DNA of 64,000 nt from Mucilaginibacter sp. PAMC 26640. GTDB lineage: Bacteria; Bacteroidota; Bacteroidia; Sphingobacteriales; Sphingobacteriaceae. This document shows positions 45,634 through 55,200 of the stretch, piece after piece; position 1 is the stretch's first letter; each line of letters starts with the position of its first letter. The position numbers and the translations under genes were made by a program. A model generated the notes under the pieces. It was given only the letters and a program-made list of their open reading frames with translations, was not told where the DNA came from and did no database searches. The stretch covers positions 3,224,001-3,288,000 of the forward strand of contig CP014773.1 of assembly GCA_001596135.1 (NCBI GenBank), read 5' to 3'.

Positions 45634-48600
45634 TTAAAAGGTAAATTGGACAACGCCGACAATAGTTCTTAATGGCGGAAGGTTAAGGCCTTGAGATTCC
45701 GGGTCAAAACCAAGGTAGTTGGTTATCGTGAACATATTTTGCGCTTGCACCTGAAGCCTCAGTTTTTGCAGGCCAGCCTTTTTTAACCAGTTGCCTGTAA
45801 AATCATAGGCTACATTGATATTCTTCAACCTGATGAATGATGCATCCGTAAAAACAGCATCAGATGCCGTGTAGTTGGAATAGGCGAAATATGCATCATC
45901 ATAAGTATTGGTGATCTGCGGCTGACCCGGCAGCCCGGCATTGATGTATTGTAAAATAGGTTTTGAGGCCCCGTTATACATCATACCTGGCGGATAAAAC
46001 GACTGCGATAAGATCGACAGGCCTCTTTGCTTAACAAACTGGAAAAGGAAATCAAGCGTGATGTTCTTATACACCAACGTATTGGTTAGGCCACCATAAT
46101 ACTTAGGCTGCAGGGAGCCTGCGTAATAACGGTCGCCGCGGCCGGTTTCAGAGAAACCAAAGTTCAGGCTGGTATTCCCGTTTAGTTCAGCAAACGTTGG
46201 CAGGCCGGTTTGAGGATTGAAACCTGTGTATTGAAATACGTATGCGCTGCTAAGTGGCTTCCCTACCAGGTATCTAGAATAATAAGAGGTATTCTGTATA
46301 TTGGGGAAAGACAGTAACTTGTTTTGATTGAACGATATATTGAAAGTACTGGACCACTGGAAGGCAGCGGTTTTGATGTTTTGAGAACTCAGGGTAAATT
46401 CCCATCCTTTATTTTCCACTTCTGCAGGCATATTTGCCTGGTAGCTGGTGAAGCCCGACTGGATACTAAGCGGATAAGACACTAACTGATTACCTGTGCG
46501 GTTCCTGTAAAATGCTGCGGATACAGATATTTTGTCTTTTAAAATCGATAGGTCGATTGCTGCTTCAAACTTTTTAGTTTGTTCCCACTTATAGGTTGGG
46601 TTGGCAATTCGGGTAGGCACCAGCCCGGTAGCACCGTTGTACACATAGGGTACTGAGCTGTAAGAATCCAGGAATTGATAGTCGCCAATTTGATCGCTAC
46701 CAACAATGCCATAGCTGGCCCGTAATTTGCCAAAGCTGATAATTGGCAGGGCCTTCGCAAATTTCTCTTCGGTAAACACCCACGCAGCACCCGCAGAACC
46801 AAAGTTTCCATAACGGGAATCAGGCCCGAAACGGGATGACCCGTCTCTTCTGAAGTTAAGGTTAACAATGTATTTCCGCTCCCAATTGTAATTTACCCGC
46901 GCGAAAAAAGACAGGTATTTGTATTGGCTGGATGTGCTGCTGGTCGTTACATTCTGAGCCGAGCTTAAATTTTCCAGCAGATCATCCGAAGGAAAATCAG
47001 AGGCAAGTGTATAAAAAGGCGTACGCGTGCTTTGATATTGCCAGGTGCCGCCCAGCAAAGCGTTTAATTCGCCCTTTGCAATTTTTTTACTGTAGGTCAA
47101 TTGCGGTTCAACAATGTAGTTGTTGCTTACATTGTAAGAAAACAAACTGCGGGACTTGTTGAAGCTTACGCCTGGGTCCATCGACGACATTGGCGTTAAG
47201 CGCTTTTGATCCATATCCGAGCGGCTGAAGCCAAAAGAACTTTTAAATGCCAGCCCATTCGCGATATGATAGGTAAGCATCATATTGCTGATAAGTGTAC
47301 TGCCTTTATTAGATTGCAGCTCGTTAAGTTGGCCTAAAGGATTGCGCGGAACGCCAAACGAAACACCACTCCAGTACAAGCTGCCATCAGGATTGTACAG
47401 CGGGTAATTGGGAGGAAGGTAATACGCTGCAGAAGTTTGATCGAGCACCGTAATGTTATTTTCGTCGCTACTGTAAATAGTAGATAAATTGACTTCAAAT
47501 TTTTGATTGGAAGATTTATGCCCGAGATTGAAATTCAGGGAACTACGCTTATAACCCTGGTCGCCAATAAAAACGTTTCCCTCACGGTGATGGGTGCCGC
47601 TGATACGGAAATTCGTATTCGCATCACCGCCGCTCAAAGCAAGATTGGCATCTGTAGTGTTCGCCGTATTACCGATCAGGAGTTTCTGAAAATTGGTATA
47701 GGCTTTTTGATCCCAAAGCGTTAAATCCAAAGCGGCATCATCAAGCGGATCAATGCCTGTATTTTGATAGGCCTTCTGCCTGATCGCAAGATACTCGGGC
47801 GTAGACAGCGTTTGCACATAATGATTAACTTTTGAAACGCCATGTTTGACCATTCCATCCAACTGGAGATTACCCTGCTTGCCTTTTTTGGTAGTGATGA
47901 GCACTACGCCGTTCGCACCGCGTGAACCGTAAATGGCAGTGGCATCAGCGTCCTTCAATACGGTTATATTTTCAATATCGGCAGGATTGATACTATTGAG
48001 CGGACTTGTTGGCCCGTTCGCCGCATCTATTGAAGTAATGGCATCAGCGAGGTAAGGTACACCGTCTACTATAAACAGTGGGTTGTTGCCACCAGCAATG
48101 GAGTTGGTTCCCCTGATGGTAAACTGCATGGGGCTGCCCGGCAAACCGTTCGCCTGCGTAACGTATACACCGGCCATCCGGCCTTGTATGGCCGAGGCGG
48201 GGTTAGTCGCAGGTGTATTGATCAGGTCCTTCGCTGATATTTGAACTTGTGAGCCGGTACTCGTACGCTTGGTGGACGTACCATAACCAATGACCTGAAC
48301 CTCATCAAGTTTGCCGGGATCTGGCTCCAATAGGAATACCATATCCTGATCTCTTGTTGCTTTTCGTTCCGCTTTCTTGTAACCAATGAAGGTAAAGACC
48401 AAAACGGTTTCATCATTAGGGATACCGATAGCAAAATTGCCTTTGCTATCGGTTTGCACCGCGTTGGTGGCGTTACTAAGCCTGATACTTACACCGGGCA
48501 TCGTTTCGCCTTTTTCATCCTTAACCACTCCCATTTGTACAAACCCGGTTTCTGAAGGCCGATTTAACGGAATTGTTTTAAGCGGGGCTATCGCGGGTCC

Positions 48601-48954
48601 GTTGCTTTTTAAAACAATATATTGATCGCCAATTACTTCATAATTAATTCCAAACTGATCATTCAGCCAATTCAGTATAGCAGAGAGACGCTGATCTTGA
48701 AATGATCGATTCAGTGTTATCTTTTTATCGAGCAGTTTATCATTATAAACGAATTTAATGCTGCTCTGCTTCTCGAGCTGCTTAATTCCATTTTCGAGAG
48801 ATACATTATTGAATGAAATGCTGACTGTTTTGTCTGCGGTACTTTGAGCTGAAGATGTTTTTGCAATCGTGAACAGCGATACAATTAAGCAGATAGCTGC
48901 AAATGAGCTTTTGCGTAAATACCTGATATTGAATGCCCGGATACTTATTTGCAT
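45634..48954 (-). CDS. SusC/RagA-family TonB-dependent transporter with STN domain
   Basis: About 1106 residues: signal peptide, an STN domain (VSISFNNVSLENGIKQLEK), a carboxypeptidase-regulatory-like domain (KDEKGETMPGVSIRLSN), the TonB plug with the SusC signature GANGVVLITTKKGKQG, and a C-terminal beta-barrel ending in VGVVQFTF. The STN domain is the part that signals to FecR-type anti-sigma factors, and fecR and an ECF sigma gene lie directly upstream, so the receptor probably controls its own expression. The ATG at 48954 is preferred over the frame's first codon because it begins near the signal peptide. Confidence 0.93.
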   Translation of the reverse strand: MQISIRAFNIRYLRKSSFAAICLIVSLFTIAKTSSAQSTADKTVSISFNNVSLENGIKQLEKQSSIKFVYNDKLLDKKITLNRSFQDQRLSAILNWLNDQFGINYEVIGDQYIVLKSNGPAIAPLKTIPLNRPSETGFVQMGVVKDEKGETMPGVSIRLSNATNAVQTDSKGNFAIGIPNDETVLVFTFIGYKKAERKATRDQDMVFLLEPDPGKLDEVQVIGYGTSTKRTSTGSQVQISAKDLINTPATNPASAIQGRMAGVYVTQANGLPGSPMQFTIRGTNSIAGGNNPLFIVDGVPYLADAITSIDAANGPTSPLNSINPADIENITVLKDADATAIYGSRGANGVVLITTKKGKQGNLQLDGMVKHGVSKVNHYVQTLSTPEYLAIRQKAYQNTGIDPLDDAALDLTLWDQKAYTNFQKLLIGNTANTTDANLALSGGDANTNFRISGTHHREGNVFIGDQGYKRSSLNFNLGHKSSNQKFEVNLSTIYSSDENNITVLDQTSAAYYLPPNYPLYNPDGSLYWSGVSFGVPRNPLGQLNELQSNKGSTLISNMMLTYHIANGLAFKSSFGFSRSDMDQKRLTPMSSMDPGVSFNKSRSLFSYNVSNNYIVEPQLTYSKKIAKGELNALLGGTWQYQSTRTPFYTLASDFPSDDLLENLSSAQNVTTSSTSSQYKYLSFFARVNYNWERKYIVNLNFRRDGSSRFGPDSRYGNFGSAGAAWVFTEEKFAKALPIISFGKLRASYGIVGSDQIGDYQFLDSYSSVPYVYNGATGLVPTRIANPTYKWEQTKKFEAAIDLSILKDKISVSAAFYRNRTGNQLVSYPLSIQSGFTSYQANMPAEVENKGWEFTLSSQNIKTAAFQWSSTFNISFNQNKLLSFPNIQNTSYYSRYLVGKPLSSAYVFQYTGFNPQTGLPTFAELNGNTSLNFGFSETGRGDRYYAGSLQPKYYGGLTNTLVYKNITLDFLFQFVKQRGLSILSQSFYPPGMMYNGASKPILQYINAGLPGQPQITNTYDDAYFAYSNYTASDAVFTDASFIRLKNINVAYDFTGNWLKKAGLQKLRLQVQAQNMFTITNYLGFDPESQGLNLPPLRTIVGVVQFTF

Positions 48955-49061
48955 TAGATTTTTTACACGGAGAAATATGGCAATAAAGAGCCATATCAAA
49001 TCTTTTTTATACATTTGATAGGTTTGATTTTTGAGAAATAAAAAAATTAGGAACCAATGGA

Positions 49062-49084
49062 CGGGGGTGTTCGCAGCACCTCCG
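49062..49084. terminator. hairpin between fecR and susC
   Basis: An 8 bp stem (CGGGGGTG with CACCTCCG, one G-U pair) closing a 7 nt loop, just past the fecR stop. A T-rich stretch (ATTTTTTTATTT) follows some 15 nt later on the transcribed strand, so it may be a partial terminator that sets the sigma/fecR transcript apart from susC. Confidence 0.45.
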
Positions 49085-49105
49085 TTTTGTTTTTATGTAT
49101 ATTAT

Positions 49106-50089
49106 TTATTCATCAAAACAGCCTCCGCCTGTTAATTGAATTTTGTTATCGTGTACTTTATAAATGGCATTAATGGAACTGCAAAGGATCTTAAGAGACT
49201 GTTCAAGTGATTGATCTGTCAGGTCTGCTGTAACTTTACATGATTTATATTCGCCGGTGTAACCTTCAAAGTGTACATCGAACTTTTGCTCGAAGCGATG
49301 CATGATCTCTTCAAATGGGGTTTTGTCAAAAGTCATGTTATATTGAGTGCCGGCTGTTACCAATGGAATAATACCTTTTATCCCTTCCATAGGTATGGCT
49401 TCAGTTTTACCGGACATCATTTTAAAAGTTTGATTTGCGGAAACAAATATTACTTTAGCCTCATTACCCGGTATTCTCCTCACCACACCAACTTTCCCCG
49501 TTAGTACGGCAAGGTCGAATTCCTGGCCGTTTGCATCAGATTTGAGATTAAAACTGGTACCTAATACCGTTGTTTCGTATTGGCCTGCTTTTACAATAAA
49601 CGGATGCTTCTCATCATGCTTGATCTCAAAAAGAGCTTCGCCTATAAGCGTAACCTCTCTATGATGTTTCCCAAACACAGCAGGATAAATAAGTTTACTA
49701 TTTCCTTTAACCCATACGATACTGCTATCAGGCAGAATTATTCTCTTGATGGCGCTGGTAGTGACAACGAATTGTTTTGCAGGTATATTTGATGCTGTAT
49801 AAAAATACTGGTAAGTCAGCAGGGATAGTCCAAGGAACAATGTGACAGAAGCCGCTATCTTCATCCATAAAGGCAAACGTCTAATTTCTTGATGATCTAG
49901 ATCTCCAAGTTCATTCCTGATCTTTTGAAATAGCAATCCTTTTACCTGTTGATCACCTTCGCCATTCATCTCGATAGATTCAGGAAGCGGTTGATTATAC
50001 CAATTATTTAATTCAACCTTTTCTAATTCGGTTAAACTACCTTTTTTCCATTTCAGGCTTAAATATTTAACGCGTTCTGGAATAATCAT
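49106..50089 (-). CDS. FecR-family anti-sigma factor
   Basis: 327 residues: a short cytoplasmic N-terminus that binds sigma, one membrane helix (IAASVTLFLGLSLLTYQYFY), a FecR periplasmic domain (LPDSSIVWVKGNSKLIYPAVF, REVTLIGEALFEIKHDEKHPFIV), and the C-terminal DUF4974 domain (MTFDKTPFEEIMHRFEQKF) usual in Bacteroidota. It holds the ECF sigma factor until the STN domain of SusC reports substrate. The sigma gene ends 104 bp upstream. Confidence 0.93.
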   Translation of the reverse strand: MIIPERVKYLSLKWKKGSLTELEKVELNNWYNQPLPESIEMNGEGDQQVKGLLFQKIRNELGDLDHQEIRRLPLWMKIAASVTLFLGLSLLTYQYFYTASNIPAKQFVVTTSAIKRIILPDSSIVWVKGNSKLIYPAVFGKHHREVTLIGEALFEIKHDEKHPFIVKAGQYETTVLGTSFNLKSDANGQEFDLAVLTGKVGVVRRIPGNEAKVIFVSANQTFKMMSGKTEAIPMEGIKGIIPLVTAGTQYNMTFDKTPFEEIMHRFEQKFDVHFEGYTGEYKSCKVTADLTDQSLEQSLKILCSSINAIYKVHDNKIQLTGGGCFDE

Positions 50090-50193
50090 TACTACCGATT
50101 TTGTTATCTCAATAGTATAGCCTGTTTTTTTGCGACGAACACGTACGGGAAATGAAAAGAAATTTATTTTATTTAATAATTTGCCGAAAAAGA

Positions 50194-50766
50194 CTAAAAA
50201 AAGAAGGAATTGAGATTTTTAAGCGCAACTCGAAGCACTTTTATGGCTTTACTTATTTGAGATTCGACCGTTCTTGGGGATATATTGAGCTCTTTGGCGA
50301 TTTCCTGTGTCTTAAAGCCATCGTTTCGACTCATTTTAAATACGAGGCGGCACTTTTCCGGAAGGTTGTCTATAATTTGATTAACCTGCTTTTGAAATTC
50401 TTTCATTTCAAGCGAAGAATGGGAATCATTTTCAGCTGCAAAGTCAAATATACCCGCTTCTTCAACAGATAAATTATTCTTCAGATAAGTCTGAGAAGCC
50501 ACAAAGTCCAGTATTTCATAACGTAGCGCGGCGTATAGATAAGTTTTAAAAGAATATTGTAATTCAATTCTGTCCCGGCGCCGCCAAAGTTTGATAAAAA
50601 GTTCCTGAATAACTTCCTCTGCATCTTCCTGGCTTTTTAATCTACTGTAGGCCTTAGCCAACATGGGGTTCCAGTAACGATCATAAAGCACGCCAAATGC
50701 AGAAATATGCCCTGCCTTTACTAAGGCAAGCAATTCTTCATCAGAAATGGTGCTTAAATTATTCAT
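50194..50766 (-). CDS. ECF RNA polymerase sigma factor (FecI-like)
   Basis: 190 residues: region 2 (GHISAFGVLYDRYWNPMLAKA, DAEEVIQELFIKLWRRR) and region 4 (LPEKCRLVFKMSRNDGFKTQEIAKELNISPRTVESQ), the full layout of a FecI-type ECF sigma in Bacteroidota. It is kept inactive by the adjacent FecR and should transcribe the SusCD locus. No promoter of its own could be defined. Confidence 0.93.
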   Translation of the reverse strand: MNNLSTISDEELLALVKAGHISAFGVLYDRYWNPMLAKAYSRLKSQEDAEEVIQELFIKLWRRRDRIELQYSFKTYLYAALRYEILDFVASQTYLKNNLSVEEAGIFDFAAENDSHSSLEMKEFQKQVNQIIDNLPEKCRLVFKMSRNDGFKTQEIAKELNISPRTVESQISKAIKVLRVALKNLNSFFF

Positions 50767-51504
50767 CAGGAACTTTTAAAAACATTCACAATATAGGAAA
50801 ACAAAGCATAATTTATTGGTACGGCCTTTTGTCAGAAGTGTACTTTAACTTTTGTGGTTACGCTATTAAGCAATTTAAACTGTAACTGATTTGGAAATAA
50901 ACGACTATAATCGAGCCTGTTATTTACAGATTACTTTTCCTTCATTATTGCTAAACAAGCTATGTTCATATCGCGATCTCGCATGGCATCCAGTTCCCCA
51001 GTGTAATGCCATGAACATATTCGAAAATCTTATCAGGGATATCCACAAAAGCGATTAACTGGAATACGACAATCAAAAGGGTTATTAAAGTATTCCCTTT
51101 GTAAAAAAATATAAATGTGTATTCGGGCTTTGCAAAAAGTCTTGCCAAAGTTAAGGTTTCTAAATTACGGTATTGGGCTTAAATAGGAAGAACAGCGGAA
51201 GGTATGCTCCAAGTTTTACAGAGCGGATTCTGCTTCGAAAGAAGTCACGAATTTGGAACCGGGATTTGATGAATATGATTAAATATGCCGAAGCCACGTA
51301 CCAAACAGCCATATTAAAAACTTTCTGCTTTAAGATTACGCCTAATTGAGCTTTGTCGTCAATGAGTTAAATGGATTTTAAAATACTTTTTTTAATCCGA
51401 CTCGGATTACATCGGGTTAAATGTAAAGCCTGATTACCCAACTTCGCTGAACAAATATTCACAACTGCATTTACAGCTTTCTGCATTTGCACAAAATATA
51501 TAAC
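50767..51504. other. 738 bp gene-poor region upstream of a ParA remnant
   Basis: No open frame of gene quality on either strand. A short palindrome (AATCCGA C TCGGATT) lies at 51394-51408 next to a T run. The composition is AT-rich and looks decayed. It separates the SusCD regulon from the metal-efflux operon and may mark an old insertion edge, together with the ParA remnant. Confidence 0.45.
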
Positions 51505-51744
51505 ATGGCAAAAATAATCACCTTAGCCCAGCAGAAGGGTGGAGTTGGCGAAAGCACATTGCTGTTAAACCTTGCACTTTGTTTCAAAGATCAGTTACAT
51601 GAAGCTTTGATCGACTCAGATTAAAAGGGTAGTATTTATCATATCAAGAAAGATTTTCCTGAATTGGATCTTCTGGCTCCTAAAAAGACAGGCGAGATAC
51701 CGAACCTGGATTATGACCTGGTCATTGTTGATACGCCCCCCTAA
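51505..51744 (+). pseudogene. ParA-type ATPase remnant
   Basis: 79 codons in one frame from the ATG at 51505 match the start of Bacteroidota ParA ATPases: MAKIITLAQQKGGVGES, where the deviant Walker A lysine (KGGVGKS expected) is Glu, then a TAA at 51622-51624 where DSDL-Q-G is expected, then KGSIYHIKKDFPELDLLAP and LVIVDTPP (Walker B), and a final stop at 51742. A full gene has about 200 or more residues, so the rest is lost. Such ParA genes are often carried on conjugative elements or plasmids. Confidence 0.75.
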
Positions 51745-51833
51745 TATAAACTAAATTGCAAGTTTAAACTACACCCTGAGTTCGGGTAATCCATCGAATG
51801 ATTAACAGATATCATTTGGAATCTTTACCTTTG

Positions 51834-52154
51834 ATGAAAATGAAATACTTAGCTCTCATATTAAGTGTCTATATGACTTTACTGTCTCTGCTTCCCTGCC
51901 AGGACAGTGACGATATGATTGCCAATGCTACCCATGTAACTGTTCAAAGGAGCAGTTCATGTAATAAACAAGGAAGCCAGGAAAGTTGCCCGCCGTTTTG
52001 CACCTGCTCTTGCTGCTCTACCGCAAGATATGTTGCCGCCAACCAGGTAACAACCATATTCGTTAAAACTTTAGTGCCAGTTTACCCTGACTACAGCAGC
52101 CTGGCCGTTCAGGAACAACCGATCAAGATCTGGCAGCCCCCACAAATAGCTTAA
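51834..52154 (+). CDS. small Cys-rich exported protein upstream of czcA (DUF6660-like)
   Basis: About 106 residues from the ATG at 51834: a hydrophobic signal-like N-terminus (MKYLALILSVYMTLLSLLPCQD), then a Cys-rich middle (SCPPFCTCSCCSTAR) and a C-terminus ending KIWQPPQIA. This small type regularly precedes CusA/CzcA genes in Bacteroidota, and I associate it with DUF6660. The cysteines could bind metal. The gene is 73 bp before the CzcA start. A longer upstream start (51798) is open but lacks signal features. TACCTTTG ends right at the ATG. Confidence 0.65.
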   Translation: MKMKYLALILSVYMTLLSLLPCQDSDDMIANATHVTVQRSSSCNKQGSQESCPPFCTCSCCSTARYVAANQVTTIFVKTLVPVYPDYSSLAVQEQPIKIWQPPQIA

Positions 52155-52227
52155 TACGATTTTTTACAATGTTTTTGCCCACAATTCATTTGTGAGGCCT
52201 TTTCGTATCGTATTAATTTTACATTTT

Positions 52228-55200
52228 ATGTTAGATGCCATTATACGGTTCAGCATCCGTAATAAACTGGTGATCGGCTTTTTTACTCTTGCGCTTATTG
52301 CCTGGGGTATCTGGAGCACATCACAGATACCGGTAGATGCTTTACCCGATATTACCAATAACCAGGTGCAGGTCATTACCAAAGCACCCACTTTAGCAGC
52401 GCAGGAAGTTGAGCAATTCATTACCTACCCGGTGGAACGCTCCTTGTCCAACCTGCCGGATATTACCGAAATGCGCTCGATGTCCCGCTTTGGGCTAAGC
52501 GTGATCACTATCGTATTTAAAGAATCTGTCAACGTTTATTTCGCACGACAACTGATAGCCGAGAAACTGAACGAGGTACAGGAGCAAATACCCAAAGGAA
52601 CCGGCAGGCCGGAAATGGCACCGGTAACAACTGGTTTGGGTGAGATCTACCAATATATCCTGCACCCCAAAAAGGGCAGCGAACACAAATATTCAGCGAT
52701 GGATCTGCGCACGATGCAGGACTGGATCGTTACCCGCCAGTTATATGGCATTACCGGGGTAGCTGAAGTGACCGCTTTCGGAGGGGTAGCTAAACAATAC
52801 GAGGTCGCGCTTGACCCGGACAAACTCAAAGCGATGGATGTTACCATTCCCGAGGTTTTTACGGCATTGCAAAAGAACAACCAAAACACCGGCGGCGCTT
52901 ACATAGATAAAAAACCCAATGCCTATTTTATCCGTGGCGTAGGGCTTATGTCGGGCATCCCCGATATAGAAAATACGATCATAAAAAGGCAAGCCAATGG
53001 TGTACCCATTTTAATTAAAAACGTCGCCAAAATACAGTTAGGTTCTCCGCCACGCTACGGCGCAATGACTTACAATGGCGAAAAGGAGGTGGTGGGTGGT
53101 ATTGTGCTGATGACCAAAGGTGCGAATAGCGCCGAGGTAGTAGGTTTGGTGAAAGAACGCATGAAACTGGTGCAAAAGTCTTTGCCCGGTGATGTGATCA
53201 TTGAGCCATTCCTTGACCGCACCAACCTTATTAACCGGGCGATCAGTACGGTAGAACGCAACCTGATAGAAGGAGCCTTGATCGTCATCTTCGTGTTGGT
53301 GCTGTTCTTAGGCAATTGGCGTGCGGGCCTGATCGTGGCTTCGGCTATCCCTTTAGCCTTGTTATTCGCGCTTTCACTGATGAACCTGTTCGGGGTATCA
53401 GCTAACCTGATGTCATTGGGTGCAATAGATTTCGGATTGATCGTGGACGGCGCGGTAATTATCGTGGAAGCGACCATGCACCACCTGATACTCAAAAAAA
53501 ATACTGGACGATTTACGCAAGCGGAAATGGACGAGGAGGTATTTCAATCTGCGTCACGTATCCGTAATAGCGCGGCCTTTGGTGAGATCATTATTTTGGT
53601 GGTATATATCCCGATCTTAACCTTGGTAGGGATTGAAGGTAAGATGTTCCGTCCAATGGCACAAACCGTAGGTTTCGCCATTTTAGGTGCGTTGCTGTTA
53701 TCGCTCACCTACATCCCGATGATGTCCGCATTGTTCCTTTCCAAAGATGCCATACCAAAAAAGACATTATCTAACCGGATGATCGGATTTTTGCAACGCA
53801 AGTATGAACCGGTATTAAAAGCGGCTATCCGTTTTAAATACCTGGTTGTAGGGATTGCCATCGCCTTGCTGATCATCAGCGGTATTATCTTCTCTAAAAT
53901 GGGTGGTGAATTTATCCCGCAATTGGAAGAAGGCGATTACGCCATCGAATTTGTATTGCCGCAAGGAACTTCAGTAACGCAAACAGTAGAAACCATTATG
54001 CAGGCTGAAAGGATGCTTAAAAAATACCCGGAAGTGAAAATGGTGGTAGGTAAAACTGGTAGCGCCGATGTGGCTACTGACCCTATGCCGCCTGAAGCAT
54101 CCGACCTGATGGTGATCCTGAAAGATAAGTCGGAATGGCCGTCAGGCAAAGGCTTTTACGAACTGGCGGAAGATATGCGTACCACCTTGGCTGATTTGCC
54201 AGGTGTGATAGCAGAAACCAGCCAGCCGATCCAAATGCGCTTCAATGAATTGATGACCGGGGTGAAACAGGATGTTGCCGTAAAGATATTTGGGGAGAAC
54301 CTGGATACGCTAAACCTGCTGGCAGCAAAAGTTGCCCAGGCCATCAAACCCATTGAAGGCGTTACCGCACCGCAGGTAGAAAGAGTTAGCGGTCTGCCAC
54401 AGATCACAGTTAAATACGACCGTGCCCGGATGGCTAACTATGGTTTGAACATCGAAGACGTGAACCAAGTGATTAGCACGGCTTTTGCAGGAACCTCTAC
54501 GGGTTCCATCTATGAAAATGAACGGCGGTTTGACCTCGTAGTGAGATTAGATTCGGCCCACCGTAACGCGATAGAAAATGTAAGCGACTTGTTCATCCCG
54601 ACAACGGATGGTAACCAAATCCCTTTATCACAGGTAGCGACAGTGGCTTACGAAACCGGACCTGCGCAAATCAGCCGTGAGAATGCACGGCGGCGCATCG
54701 TGGTCAGCTTTAATGTGAGCGGACGGGATGTAGAAAGCGTGGTCAAAGAAGTGCAGGCTAAACTCAATATCAAAGTGCCCTTACCTACGGGCTATTATTA
54801 TACCTATGGCGGGACATTCGAGAATTTGCAGCAGGCTTCGGCAAGGCTGATGATCGCCGTTCCGGCGGCATTACTGCTCATTTTTATCCTGCTTTACTTC
54901 ACGTTCAAATCCTTTAAACAGGCTACACTTATCTTTACCGCTATACCCATGTCGGCGATCGGGGGTGTGTTCGCATTATTGTTAAGGGGGATGCCGTTTA
55001 GTATTTCGGCAGGTGTGGGCTTTATCGCCTTGTTTGGTGTGGCGGTGCTGAATGGTATCGTACTCATTGGCACATTCAACCAGTTAGCTAAAGATGGCGT
55101 GGATGATGTATTGCAGCGCATCCACCAGGGCACTAAAGACCGATTGCGGCCGGTGCTGATGACCGGCGCTGTAGCTTCGTTAGGTTTCCTGCCGATGGCG

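Noticed and set aside
51394..51408. Short palindrome next to a T run as a terminator
   Set aside because: The T run precedes rather than follows the stem on the plus strand, and the stem is only 7 bp with a one-base loop.
52192..52227. GTG-initiated N-terminal extension of the CzcA fusion
   Set aside because: CzcA-type proteins start directly at the LDAIIRFS-like helix; the extra 12 codons match nothing and the ATG at 52228 is in the expected position.
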